A DNA stretch of 64,000 nucleotides from Lenzites betulinus (GCA_022264855.1 JABYQU010000019.1:62001-126000), one strand, 5' to 3'; positions 11,942 to 24,445 are shown, numbered from the stretch's first letter. Numbers and translations: made by a program. Notes: generated by a model from the sequence alone, not told the origin.

Positions 11942-13217
11942 TCATAACTTTCCCTCCGGCGTCGACACGCCCCATCCCTTTTCGCCCTCTCCAAAGATCT
12001 CTGCGAATGCGCCGCCGATCTCTGGGAGCATGTCCTGTGTGACGAGACCTGAATGATAGTCAATACTCGGCTATCTACGTGTGCACTGTGCTGTAGCACA
12101 CCTCTGCCTTGTTTGCTGAACGCGCGCCGCGACGCCGTCCGGGTGACCATCGAGCCTGCCACGGCCGCGAGTAGTGGGATTCGGGACGGCGGGATCGAGC
12201 CGTCGCTGCGTGCCCATCGTCAACAACCCGAAAAGTTATATCTGCGAGTAGCCTACCCGAAAGCCCCGGTCTCGTAGCACTTGCCCCACGCCATGATCGT
12301 GCCGACGGTGCCGCTGAGGATATCGCCCTGACCCCCGCAACGCTTTAGCCCGCCGGGTACGTCCACCACGACGCGCTCCTCGGTACTCTCGCCTTCCGCT
12401 ATCTGCAATGTGGATGTCACTTCTAAGACTAATATCTGACGCGCGAACGGGGCTCACCTTGTTGAGCTGCGCCTGCTCCTTGCTCGCCTCTCCCGTGTTC
12501 GTACAGATGATGTCCGAGCCGCCCTTCTCCAGGACGGTCACCCCGCCCAGCGCCCGCGACACATGCATCGCGCGCTCCTCAGGCGGAATCTTCGGGTCGA
12601 TATCCACATTTTCGCTCAGCCGCTTGAACTCCATCACGTTGGGCGTGAGGACCGCGCGGCGGTACCCGCGGATGAGCGCGAGGTCATGGCCGATCATCCA
12701 GAGCGCGTCCGCGTCGAGGACGACGTACATGCCGCGCTCCTTTGCGATGGTCACCGCGAGCTTCGCGTGGCTGATCATGTAGTCTTCGCGTCCGAGGCCC
12801 GGGCCGACGATGAGCACGTGGAGCCGCGAGAGGAGGGAGTCAAGGGTCGACCTCAGCTCCTCGGAGGCTCTGTAGTATGGTGTGAGCTACCAGCAGTGCA
12901 GCGCGCTGCATGGTGCGCACTTGTCTTCACGAAGAATGGGGTGCACGATGAGGTCTGGAGAGTACGACTTGATGGCTCCAGCAGCGGTGGGGGAGCAGAT
13001 GACATGTGACAAATCGGCGCCCTGTGCATGTACTGAGCGCGTTGCAGACGAGGAGCGAATGGCACGATACACACTATGCGCAAGGCAGAGATGGAGGCGA
13101 AAAAGGGGGCGCCAGTGTAGCTACGCGCGTCGTGAGTGTGGTGGGAAGATGAAGTGTATGTCCTGTACGCACTCAGACGCCGACGCGCCCTGACTGGCCC
13201 TTGTGTAAGGAGCCGTT
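11942..13217 (-). pseudogene. NAD(P)HX dehydratase, 5'-truncated copy
   Basis: This copy matches exons 2-7 and the 3' part of exon 1 of the intact gene at 23.2-24.5 kb. Homology stops at 13217, so the start codon and the first residues ([12 protein letters not shown] region) are missing. A 14-nt deletion near 13167 removes the LGGAL stretch and the normal exon 1 end, putting GTC TGA in frame. Downstream exons still have intact splice sites and the catalytic motif GGQGDILSG. One visible change is Asp to Ala after ETG. It is probably non-functional, unless a new 5' exon has been gained. Confidence 0.85.
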
Positions 13218-14619
13218 GTGACGCACTCCCACGCCCTCCGCCCACGACCCTGAGATCTCCGCGGCCCACCTCTCCCTTGCCCCTGCCTTCTCCACGCCCA
13301 AAGACCCTGCACCCCAGGGTCCGTCTCCGCACAGACGGCCAGGCACCCGCTCCCTCCCGTCTCAACTGGCCGCACGCCGCCATTCCTCTTCGCCCAGCGC
13401 AGCGCCTCCCGTGCGAGCGCCAGCCTGCGTCGCTCCCTGCTGCACACATGCAACGGCTGCGAGTCCGTCCTTCAAACGGTAGGTATCAGCTCTGTTCTGC
13501 AACTAAAATGCGCAGGCCACGTACCGGAGTCGTCCCCTTCACACAGGGCGCTGCCGCAAAGGTGCGTGCATCACATGTGTTGAAAGAGAGCCGCGTGGTG
13601 AGGACGCACGACAGGAGGGGGCGGAGGATGTCTGCTCCTCCCTCTCGTCGCGACTTCTGCTTTTAAGCTGTCCTCGGCCGCGCACGGACGCAGAAACACG
13701 CTGGCGCCGAACGCGCAACGCGCAACGCCCACCCCCGGCGCTGTTGCTCACCGGAGCTTCCCCATTCTGTCTCCCCCACTCTTGCCGATTCCCCGCGCCC
13801 CTGCTCCGCCGTGTCTGACGTGGAAAACACTCGCCGCCCAAGCCTCACACCGCCATGTTCGCTGGCGAGGTGCCGATATTGCACAGAGACAGACCCCTGC
13901 GGTTGCCGTCCCGCGGGTTTCGCGCCGTCGCCCGCGCTGTGCGTGTGCCGTCGTCGGCGGAGCACAACAAGCCCTGGCAGTAAGGGACAACAACACCTAG
14001 CCCAATTTGCGTGTCGCCGACGGACGGTGAAACGCGCGCCCATGCGCTGGACTAACCCCAACGCGCAGATGGGCCCTGTTGCCCCCCAAAATGACGAGGG
14101 CTGTCTCGGAGCAACAGCGCATCTTGTGTGTCATTCGGGGCCCGATGCCCGACGCCCGACGTTCAGTGCCCGTCGCTGCCCCGCCATGCGGGATGCATGC
14201 TCTGTGTACGAGTGCGTGTACTGCGGGGGCCCGCGCCCGCACGCCCCGCAGCATCGGTGGCAGGCTCAAACGTGAAATAATCATCTTCGTTCGTCGTGTA
14301 CATGTACGTCTCTAGTACACCGTGAACTACTGTGCTCGAACGAGTGTGCGCGGCCGTCTAAGATGCGCGAACGCGAACGTGTGGTGAGTGCCCGAAGGGA
14401 GCTGAGATGGCGGCGGCGACGCCTTGACCTCTCGACGTCCTGCTCCGCCAACGCTGTAGAGAGCTTCGACGCCCTCGGACGATGACGCAGCCGAGTGCGC
14501 GGACGTCGCGCGCCGCCTGTCCTTCGCCGTGGACAACGCTCAGTGCTCAGACACCCCCGACGGCTTCCGACCACTCCCCGATGCGCCCTGTTCGTTGGAC
14601 GACCCGCGCGCTCTGTGAC

Positions 14620-16670
14620 CTGGATGGTACCGTCCCGGCGTCGGTCGAGGTGTGTCCCCACGTCTTCCGCCTGCAAACTACGCTCGCGGTGCGGTATTTT
14701 CCGCTCACTCAAACACAAAAACTTACACACATCGTCCAGTCTCTTTCCCATATAGACGACGAGTGGTCTGCTGCGGGACCGAACCCATATCGACCGGTAG
14801 GGACACGTTTCGCAGCGTGCAACGCCGTGCATGATCCCTCCGGCCGCTGTACTCGACCACGGCAAGGCATCCCCGCGCCCGCTCGACGCCTCCACGCACA
14901 GTCTCCCCATTTCGAGGGCAGCATCGCCGCACCCTGGCGCATACACCCAGCGCGTTTCGGCCCGATCCGCGAAGGTTTGCCCGAGGCCACTTTGGCAGCT
15001 TTTCATGCATGCACAGAGAGAATCGCACGCCCCGCACCGACCTCTCCCTCGACCGCCGCGCAACTTCGTACGTCGGCTCGCGTGAACGGACCGCATACGC
15101 TCACGACGTCTCAGGACGATACGCGCACATGCACAAATCGTGCATTTGGCATGATTTCGTGGATGTGCGCAGGAGAGCGCCCGTCCCGTGTGGTGCGCTC
15201 ATCGCGTCGTCGCGCATCTTGGTATGTGCTCTCGTGTGAATGGAACGTATGTGCTCACAGAGTTTCAGGCCGAATGGCGCACATCTCGAAACGTGTCATT
15301 TTGCTCAACTTCGCTGGACCTGTTTGGACGACCGCTTGCCCAGCGCCGGCCTGGCGTCCTCCCTCCACGATATCTCGTACATCCTCTCGTGTGATCGGGC
15401 CACATGCGCCCACGAAGTTTCGGCGCGTTACGAACACGTCTCAAATCGCGCATTTGGCTCGATTTCATGGGACATTCTGGTGCCATCGCCTCCGATCGTC
15501 CGCCGCCCAACGCCCTCGCGTCCCCACACCGCGACACCTAGTGCATCATCTTGTGTGAACATTCCGCACGTGCCCACGAAGTTTCAGAGCGTTACGAGCA
15601 CATCTCAAATGGCGCATTTGGCTCGATTCCATGGGGCATCCTGGCGCCATCGCCTGCGATCGCCCACCGCGCACCGGCCCCTCGTCCTACTGGCGCGAAA
15701 CTGCGTATGTGCTCTTTCGTGAACATGCTGCGTGCGCTCACGCAGTTCCAGGACGCTGCGACGACGTTCAAAAAATGCGCATCTTGCATGCCATTGCCAG
15801 TGGCGTCGTGGACGCGGGAGGGCGATCGTCCACCACGTGCCGCTCCCGCGTCGGGTCGTCGCGCAACTTGGTGGGCTGTCTCGTACGAGACTACGAGTAA
15901 CGTGCATGCGCTCACCGAGTTTCGGGTCGAAAGGAGCGCGTTTGGAAACCGGCCGTTCTGCTCGTCCGAGTTGGGCTCGGACCTCGAGAGCCGGACGATC
16001 GCGCCGCGCTGGCTTCTTGTCCGACTGCCGCGAAACCTCGTACGTCTTCTCCTACGAGCATCCCCCATGCGCTCATGTAGTTTCAGGGCGCTGCGAGCAC
16101 ATTCGAAAACTGAAGTTTTCTGCAAAATATTAGGGATGTACGCAGATGATCCCTCGTAGAATGTCGTCCTCGCATCGTGAGGTCGCGCCGCTTGGTACGT
16201 GGTACTTCTACAACGTTTCGTAGGCGCTAACCGAGTTTCAGCCTAATACGAGGCGAAATGCTATTCATCTGCCGGACGCGATTCCATGAGGGCATCTTAC
16301 TAGACGATCACTCGCTCTGGAGCAACGCCACGTCCCCTCGCAACGCCGTCTCGTACGTTCCACCCTGTGTACCAATCGCGTACGCGCGCTGACCGCCGGG
16401 ACGATCCGAGCAGAAACAAGTTGGCTCATTCTGAAGGGCTTTGACGGGAGCCCACATACAGAAAGTGTCGCCCCGCCTCGAGGTTTCGCCACGCCGCCGC
16501 GCAACTCGTACCGAATGTCCCCACGAGCATCCCCCACGCGCACTGCGCAGCGCGACGCGATACGATCACGCGCACCATGCGTCTGGCAATCGAACGAGGG
16601 TCTGGCGGGCACCCAGACTGGGGCCAAGTCCCCTCTGCACGCACACACCTTCGCGCCCCCGCCAGCGCCC
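14620..16670 (+). repeat. Degenerate tandem array of about 160-bp intron/exon-like units
   Basis: Units start at about 15068, 15222, 15377, 15541, 15705, 15870, 16040, 16195, 16352 and 16508 (lengths 154-170). Each begins GTAYGT or a one-to-three-base variant, continues with CTCGTGTGAAC-like sequence, and has GCTCACGNAGTTTCAG 40-50 bp in. It ends in a CGCCGCGCAACYTS-like block just before the next GTAYGT. Weaker units can be traced back to about 14620 and forward past 16.6 kb. Each unit therefore resembles a 47-nt intron plus an exon of about 110 nt. Confidence 0.75.
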
Positions 16671-19600
16671 GCCGAGCTCATTGTGGGGCGCCCTGAGCGA
16701 AACAGCTGCGTCCACCTAGCGGGCGGCGGGCGCATCGACCATGGCAACACCCGCCCCGGCGCGCCGCCGTTCCCCTGGCGTTCCCTGCGTCCGCGGACGC
16801 ACCCTTGCGTTCTGTGGGATAACCGCCGACCCTTGCGACACATGCGCGCGTGCCCGGATGCACATCGGCGCAGCCCCGTCTGACCGTACTAGCAAGGTCG
16901 CTCTGGCGTTTTACGAGTGCGTCCCTGTATCTCCTGCTCCACGGCGCGGTCTCGCCTTGCGTCCCCCGCGCGCGGTCATACCTGCCGTCACCTCGGTACG
17001 CCGGCGGCCCCCCTGGTGACATATTCGATGCTGGGCTATGCCCTGAAGCGAGGTACGTGTTTTCTCCAGCGCGCGGACGCCGGCTAGTGGGGAGGCTCAC
17101 TGTTCTGAATCGCAGGCCGCCCTGCTGCACTCCGCGTCGGTACGCTCGTGCGCGTATGTGTGGTGCGACGCCCGTCCCGCCCGCGTTCGAGATTCCTCTC
17201 CAAGCTCCGCGTGGGCGTCGCTCTCGCCTCCGCGGCCCTGTGCGGTGCGGAGACCATGGCCACTTTGGAGCATTCCGGCGAGAGGATCCGAGCCGTCCGC
17301 CAACGACCTGCACCTGATGGGTGTTTCGACGTCTTCGACCCTGCAGCCCGACACGTCCGCACGGCACTCTGGGAGTCCTGCGCCGTCAATTGTGCATAGT
17401 TTCCGCGACCTGGCGCTAGTGCCGGTACGCGTACGCGGCACGCAGTGTGAACCAAATATTTCGACCACGAGGGCCAGTCCGCGCCACGAGTTGAAACATA
17501 TTCACTTGCAGAATCTTTGTACCGCTCGCACCTTGCACGCGCGGCCCTGCGTTCCGGTACATATTCACAGTGTAAACCTCAATGCAATTTCGTTGTCGGC
17601 GCGCAGAACGGCCGCCCCCTTTCTTGCAGAGAAACTGCCGTTCAGACATACCGATGTACGCCGAGCGAACCACACCGCACGCGAGCGGCGCCCCGCTGGT
17701 CCGCGTCGACAACGGACACATCCGCACCCCGGTTGTTGGGATGGGTGATACAAGAGGGTGCGCGCATGTCCACCCTGCATGTTCTGCGCCCGCCGCTCTG
17801 ACATCGCTTCCTCACGGTCGGTACGACGCTGGTGCGCCCACCGCGATAAGCGTCCTCCGTCCCTCGACTGGCTCACTCACTGATATTTCGCAGGCACTCC
17901 CGTCGAGCACCGGGTTTCGGTGCGAGCATCCACGCGCATTCGCCCCGACGCGCTGACTTTGTGAGCAGGCGTACGAGCACAAATAAAATTAGTACGGGTC
18001 AGGGTCCAGGTACTTTACCACGTCGGACTCCGATTCACGACGCCCGAGTCGAATGCCATCAGCTGTGTAGGGTGAGTCCGCTTCGCCGTGCATGTTCCCT
18101 GTTTCGTGTGGACGTGCTCGCACTTTTCGTCTCTGGTACTAGCGGGACGCTATCACGCGTACTGATTCGTCGCGTCCCGGTCTTTCCGCAAGCCACCACG
18201 GCATCGCTTGCATTCCGGCGGACTTGGTGTGGTACCCGCGCTGTACGCTTTGCGGGGATGTTGCCGCATTCGCCGCGGCGCTGGTGAAGCCCCCGTGATA
18301 GCTTTTGTTCATCCCGTGTACATACGACATGAATGCTTGGCCTTGTAATACATGGCAGAGACGATTTGCACTCACCTGCTAGCCTGACGTCGCCAGCGGG
18401 AGAAACCTGCAAATGCGGTACACAGATGGACGTAAAACACGCCGCCCAGAAACGCGAAGGGGGACGGAGCCTGGCAGGTTGAGCACCAGAGAGTCGGGTG
18501 CACAGCAATGGAGGCGGCCGCGGACGCGCCGTCGGAAGCGGAGTCTCGCGAAGGTCGCATCCCATTTTGATATTGCGAGCGTACACGCGCAGGCTGCGAC
18601 CCGAGTCTTCGTGGATACTAGTGTTCGCGAGCCCGTCTTCGAGTCCCTGTTGCGGCGGCATGCTCCTTGCGCTCACCTGTATCCTGTCTACGGCCGGCCC
18701 GGACAATCACGCGAAGGCTGGCCTCGGAACGCGATTGTCTGCGCGGGGAGTGCCAAACGCTGTGAAACAAGTCATCCATAAGTCGGACTCGTTCTGCGCG
18801 AAGGAGAGCTGGGACGCACACGAAACGTCAGGCGAGCTGTCTGGCAAGGAGCGAGAGCGCATGCGGCACTGTGCACGTTAGTACGCTGCGTACATCACCA
18901 GCGGTTGCGGGGTGAGGCTCAAGAGGTGGCCGGATGACGTACCTTCTGCTGTCAGCGGGATTCGACTGCTCTGGGAGCTGCTCCGTCGCCGGCGTCTGAA
19001 GGAGGGCTATCAGAAGAGGATACGTTGTGAGCCTCCGATGGCGGAAGCCCGCGCGAACGCCGAACGCAATCCGTAGAGTGTGATACCACATGCAAAGACA
19101 TACCAGAGGAGATCTCGGGAGGCCTCCGGATCCGCGTCGCCCACGGTCTGCATCAGTCTTTGACACGGGGCGGCGCACCAAACGACGAGAAGGCTCGACG
19201 GCAACGGAGAGTCGACGCCGGAAAGCATCGTCGGCCATTGAAGCGTTCAGGCTTGAGGCGTCCGCAGAGAGACGGGGTGACGAGCATGCTGAGCGGCGGC
19301 ATCCCGAGTCTTGCGGTGGCGGACTCGGAGGGCGAGCGGCCGGCGAAGCATGTGCGCGAGGGTCGTGCCGTCCACACTTGCTTCGGTGTGCACTGTGGAG
19401 GAGGAAGCAATCAGCGTACTCGCGGGGACGGAGGAGCACGTAGGAGGTCGAGGAGATTGCATCGGGGCTGGCCTGGGGCTGGCCTGGGGCGGCAGGGGGC
19501 TGAGGTTGTGTTACAGAGCGGAATACCTTGCGTGGCGCCGATTACAACTATACGACTGCCAGCGAAGCGACCCCAATCACTTGCAAGGCTGAGAATGGGC

Positions 19601-20094
19601 GCCGGGAGAGCGGTAGTGGCAGTCCAGGGGTGGGCGCCGCGGGCGCTCCCATCCACTCGGGTTGCCTTTTGCGGGACGCCGGTCAGGCTCGCACCGCCGG
19701 AGTGCCTGCACGGCAAGCGTCGAATCTGAATCAGACCTGGGTCAGGGTAGCGATTAAGCGTGGGGTGCAGGGATCGATTTACCATTTAAGCTATGTACGC
19801 CGGGGGACGGGTGGCTTCTCCCTCCCGCCTTCTCCTCCGTTTACGCGCGCTTCCCGATCTCACTGTGAAGTCTTCCGGCGAGGCGCGACATCCGCGGCCC
19901 GGCCGAGTCTGGACATCCTCCGCGACGAGCCAGAGTCCACCGTCAGCGAGCCGTCTGTGCGAAAGCGGCGGAAGGAGGCGGAGACTGCCGCGGCAGTCTG
20001 TCGGTACGTGCATCAGTATCTGGGTGTTCTGACGCACATGACGTTTTCAGCAGCCTGAGGTTCGGGAGACACTCACTGGGTGAGTTTCGAAGAG

Positions 20095-20660
20095 GCGGCC
20101 GTCGCGTGGGATGTCCATTCGCGTGGCGAGGGTAGGCGTAGCGTGCGGAGGGCCACCGGGCAGGGCGGACCGTTGTGCGGGGCGCCGGGGCCTTGCGCGC
20201 GAGAAGATAGTGTGCCGCGGCAGCGTTTGCGCACGGGCACGTCCTTGACACTCGCTCGACCGAGGCTCGGGGCCGTTGCGCGGAATGGCGGCGGAGGCGG
20301 GTTCATCGTGCGGAGGGGCCGTCGGGAGGGGCTGGGCGTTGCGCGCAAGAAGATAGACTGCCGCGGCGGCGTGCAGTGCGCGCGGGCGCGTCCTCGACAC
20401 TCGCGCGGCCTGGGCTCGGGGCCGTCTCGTAACATGGTCAGGCGCGCGGCGGAGGCAAGCTCCACGTGCGGAGCGGCCGTCGTGCGGGGCGAGGTGTCGT
20501 GCGGGGCTGGCGTTGCCCAAGACAAGACTGCCGCGGCGGCGTTTGGCATGCGGAGGGATCGTCGGGCGAGACGGGGCGTCGAGCGGGCGCTGCGCACGAG
20601 AAGACTGTGCCGTGGCGGCATTTGCGCGCGCTGGGTGCTCGGGCGATGCGTCGTGGCTGG
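20095..20660. repeat. Degenerate GC-rich repeats
   Basis: The motif gcgcRagaagaYRgtgccgcggcRgcgt recurs at about 20197, 20340, 20514 and 20592, with intervening blocks such as ggctcggggccgt also repeated. Spacing is uneven (about 143, 174 and 78 bp). No function is evident. Confidence 0.6.
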
Positions 20661-20970
20661 CGACGTTCGGGCATACGCGATGAGCGAGGTGCAAGGCAGG
20701 AGGAAGGACGCTCACGCACCGCGAGACCGTTCCGTGCGCGTGGGATGCGGTGCTGGGTGGCGGTGAGGGTTCAAGGACTTGGAGGAGGAGACGGGAGCTT
20801 GAGCTGCACTTGGACGCGTCCTGGGCCATTCAGCCTTCCTAGCGTACTGTCCACATACTCGATGCTAATGCAAAGGACGTTCTGCGATGCCTGTCCCCTC
20901 CGAGTCGTCTGCCCTACTTGCACCTACCTACTCCTCGTGCCCCATCCCCCAGTCTCCACTATGTCCCCCC

Positions 20971-21036
20971 GTCTCCAATATATCCCCCTGTTAGTGCATA
21001 TCGTCTGTCTCCAATATACCCCCTTGTTAGTGCATA
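20971..21036 (+). repeat. Two-copy 30-bp direct repeat
   Basis: The unit gtctccaatata-ccccc-ttgttagtgcata occurs at 20971-21000 and 21007-21036 with small differences. A partial third copy (gtctccactatgtcccc) lies just upstream. It sits about 90 bp outside the left edge of duplication copy 2. Confidence 0.75.
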
Positions 21037-21127
21037 ACTCTTCTGCTCTCGTCGCGGCAATTTCTCCTCCTCGCGCGGCCCGCACGCCGCCATCACCGCG
21101 CAGGGCCACCGCGAGGATGGTGAGTCA

Positions 21128-22527
21128 CATGCCCGGCTGGACCTCGCCTTCACCACCGCGCTGCATCCCGCTCTCCGGTGCATCCCATTCCCGGTCGTCC
21201 TCGCACGCGTCCCACAACTTCTGTGCCGCGCGTCCCTGCAGCCATCTGCACCCCTTCCTGATGACTTCCACAGCCTTCCCATACTGACTAAGCGTGTTGT
21301 ACAGATCCGCGAGCACAAGCAGGTGCATGAGCCCGAATCCCCCACCCGGTACTTCTGCACCTGTCTCGGGATCCATCCCGCGGCCGGAAGGGAAGGCGGC
21401 GTGGTAGTGGTCGAACGCGTGCTGAAAGAGGTCGGAGCAGAGGGCGAGATCGGAGAGCTCGATGAGGATCGGCCGGAGTTCGTCCAGGACCGGGAGGTGG
21501 TGCGGGAGCCGCTTGAGCATGGCGAGCATCGTTGAACGCGCCTGAACGACGGCTACTAATCAGCGCGGAGTAGTATACGCTATAACGTGCAGCTCACAGT
21601 CTTCAGGTCGTTGATCTCTTTGGCCAGCGACGCGCGGTCCCACAGCGCGTTCACGTTCGTCGGGTCCAGATGGTATATCTTCCCGTAGCAGTAGAGCGCC
21701 TGCTGGTTGTACCCGAGTGCACTACACAAAGGGTCATGACGCATACAGCATACAAGGACCACCGGACTCACCGTGACTTTTGCGCAAGCTCAGCCCACTC
21801 GTCCGCGTCGTGGTTCAGGTGCGCGGCCATAATTCGCAGCTGGAGACCCTTGCCGCTATCGCCCGTGTCGTCGTAGCATTGCGCGAGCACGCTCCACGCG
21901 GGTGCCGCGCGCGGTTCTATGCGGATGACCTCCTGCATGATACGAATAGTCTCCGGAACATCCGCGTCGACGTATGCTTGGTTCCCCTCTCCAATGAGAG
22001 CGCGCACTTGCTGTGAGAGAACGGGCCCGCGCTTCCTTCCGCGCTACCAGGGCGCGTCAGTACGCGATCTGACGGCGGGAAGGGGCACCCACCTTCTTCT
22101 TTGTCCGGCCTACCCCCGACGCCTCTCGCAAGTCGTCCTTGAACTCGGCCTCGCGCTCCTCAAGGCTGATGTCCCACATCTTGTTCAGCATCCCCGAGCT
22201 CGAGCCGTCGCTCGCGTCGCGGATATTCTGTATAAGGCGGTCAAAGTCCCCTTCAATCGCAGTCTCCGCCTGTGTATCCTCGGCGTCCGCTTCTCCAGGC
22301 ATGGCCTGCCCGCCTCCTCCGCCATGAATCTGGGTTCCCTGCATGCCGCTCGGGCCGGCAACGGCATCGTCTGTGGAATCATCCTCGTAGTCGGAGGAGG
22401 AGTCAAAACCTGATGATCCTTCCGCGTCCTCGTCTGGTGGAGGTACGTCAGAGGAATACATGCCACAGTCAAAACGACCAGAGGACGCACCGGACGATGT
22501 CCAATTAAGTTCCTCGTCGCTGTTCAT
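21128..22527 (-). pseudogene. TFIIIC TPR subunit, 3'-truncated copy
   Basis: This copy corresponds to exons 1-4 of the gene at 7.4-11.3 kb. The start MNSDEELNW at 22527 is in frame here, and splice sites are conserved (exon 1 donor GTGGGT instead of GTGCGT). Homology ends at 21128 inside exon 4, where the frame meets TGA directly after QPGM. All later TPR exons are absent. If transcribed it could give only the acidic N-terminus and the first few TPRs. Confidence 0.85.
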
Positions 22528-24445
22528 AGTGGTTGAGACAAAGGTAACCGCCGTGCAGAAGACTGTCCAGCGTTCAAGCCAGCGTACTATATTGAATCGG
22601 CTGTAGATGCCGTGGTGCAGTCGATGGCAGAGACTCTGAGAGAGCAAGTTGGAGGCTGTTGGAGGAGCGACTTGTAGCGGGATCTTAGATCTATGGACAT
22701 CACGGCAAATTCCGTTGCCGCGAGTCACCGATCCATCCACGATTCGATCTCGCGCTACCTCCATATCATCAACCACTTAGCCATGGCCCTTGGCCAACAG
22801 CTTTGTATGCATCTGCTATTGCATCAACTGCAGCGGTACGGTTGCAATTACGCGCGTCTAAAGAGGCGCCATTGCAATAGCAAACGTAGTAGACAACTCG
22901 ACCGACCCCGAAATGACTTCGAAGGAGAACGACTTGGACTGGCCCACGTCGAGAAGCTGGCATACTCAGGCTGTCGCGGCTCTTCCCCCCGTATCGATTG
23001 TTAGACATATATCTGTCTGCGTAGGCAAGCAAAAGGTTGCTGATAGGGGAAGATTAATTGTTTGGCTGAGGACGGCCGGTGTTTTACAAATGACATCCCA
23101 TTTCCAACTTAACATCCAGGTTAGTACGCATGCTATATGGTCTTTCCCACCATCACAACTTTCCCTCCGGCGTCGACACGCCCCATCCCTTTTCGCCCTC
23201 TCCAAAGATCTCGGCGAATGCGCCGCCGATCTCAGGAATCATGTCCTGTGTGACGAGACCTGAATGATAGTCAATACTCGGGGATCTACGTGCGCACTGT
23301 GCTGTAGCACACCTCTGCCTTGTTTGTTGAACGCGCGCCGCGACGCCGTCCGGGTGACCATCGAGCCTGCCACGGCCGCGAGTAGTGGGATTCGGGACGG
23401 CGGGATCGAACCGTCGCTGCGAACCCATCGTCAACAACCCGAAAAGTTATATCCCCGAGTAACCTACCCGAAATCCCCGGTCTCGTAGCACTTGCCCCAC
23501 GCCATGATCGTACCGACGGTGCCGCTAAGGATATCGCCCTGACCCCCGCAGCGCTTCAGCCCGCCGGGTACGTCCACCACGACGCGCTCCTCGGTACTCT
23601 CGCCTTCCGCTATCTGCAATGTGGATGTCACTTCTAAGACTAATATCTGACGCGCGAACGAAGCCCACCTTGTTGAGCTGCGCCTGCTCCTTGCTCGCCT
23701 CTCCTGTGTTCGTACAGATGATGTCCGAGCCGCCCTTCTCCAGGACGGTCACCCCGCCCAGCGCCCGCGACACATGCATCGCGCGCTCCTCAGGCGGAAT
23801 ATTCGGGTCGATATCCACATTTTCGCTCAGCCGCTTGAACTCCATCACGTTCGGCGTGAGGACCGCGCGGCGGTACCCGCGGATGAGCGCGAGGTCCTGG
23901 CCGATCATCCAGAGCGCGTCCGCGTCGAGGACGACGTACATGCCGCGCTCCTTTGCGATGGTCACCGCGAGCTTCGCGTGGCTGATCATGTAGTCTTCGC
24001 GTCCGAGGCCCGGGCCGACGATGAGCACGTGGAGCCGCGAGAGGAGGGAGTCAAGGGTCGACCTCAGCTCCTCGGAGGTTCTGTAGTATGGTGTGAGTTA
24101 CCAGCAGTGCAGCGCGCTGCATGGTGCGCACTTGTCTTCACGAAGAATGGGGTGCACGATGAGGTCTGGAGAGTACGACTTGATGGCTCCAGCAGCGGTG
24201 GGGGAGCAGATGACATGTGACAAATCGGCGCCCTGTGCATGTACTGAGCGCGTTGCAGACGAGGAGCGAATGGTATGATACACACTATGCGCAAGGCAGA
24301 GATGGAGGCGAAAAAGGGGGCGCCAGTGTAGCTACGCGCGTCGTGAGTGTGATGGGAAGATGAGGTGTATGTCCTGTACGCACTCGAGAGCACCTCCTAA
24401 GACGCCGACGCGCCCTGACTGGCCCTTGTGTAAGGAGCCGTTGAG
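21128..24445. repeat. Direct segmental duplication, copy 2 (about 3.3 kb)
   Basis: Partner of 9896-13217 in the same orientation. It holds the 3'-truncated TFIIIC copy and most of the intact dehydratase gene, whose first exon runs past the edge of the duplication to 24496. Confidence 0.93.

Larger units (their letters stand above)
9896..13217. repeat. Direct segmental duplication, copy 1 (about 3.3 kb)
   Basis: This segment is nearly identical, in the same orientation, to 21128-24445; only scattered substitutions and a few small indels are seen by eye. The left edge falls at the shared catgcccggctgg in TFIIIC exon 4 and the right edge at gagccgttg in dehydratase exon 1. Copy 1 holds extra bases near 11250 (11 nt) and 11610 (about 10 nt) and lacks 14 nt near 13167. 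Confidence 0.93.
13218..21127. other. Gene-poor GC-rich block between the two duplication copies
   Basis: About 7.9 kb with no recognisable protein gene, transposase, reverse transcriptase or terminal repeat. The open frames present (for example 358 codons at 14482-15558 and 260 codons antisense at 20047-20829) are Pro/Arg/Ala-rich and repetitive. The plus strand is C-rich from about 13.2 to 18.0 kb and G-rich from about 18.4 to 20.8 kb. It contains the 160-bp array at 14.6-16.7 kb and shorter degenerate repeats at 20.1-20.7 kb. On the minus strand near 18.9-19.4 kb there are gene-like splice signals (CTCTG|GTATGT, GATAG, GTACGT), but no family was recognised. Confidence 0.6.

Noticed and set aside
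14482..15558. 358-codon frame as a protein gene
   Set aside because: The frame runs straight through several 160-bp repeat units, including their intron-like parts. Its repetition reflects the DNA array rather than a conserved protein.
14620..16670. CRISPR-like array
   Set aside because: Units are about 160 bp and degenerate with no short exact repeats, and the surrounding genes are eukaryotic.
20047..20829. 260-codon minus-strand frame
   Set aside because: It is an Ala/Pro/Arg product of degenerate GC-rich repeats, with no known motif.
13218..21127. Transposable element insertion
   Set aside because: No terminal inverted or long terminal repeats, transposase or reverse-transcriptase motifs were found. 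The flanking 3.3 kb repeat is gene sequence, far longer than any known target-site duplication.
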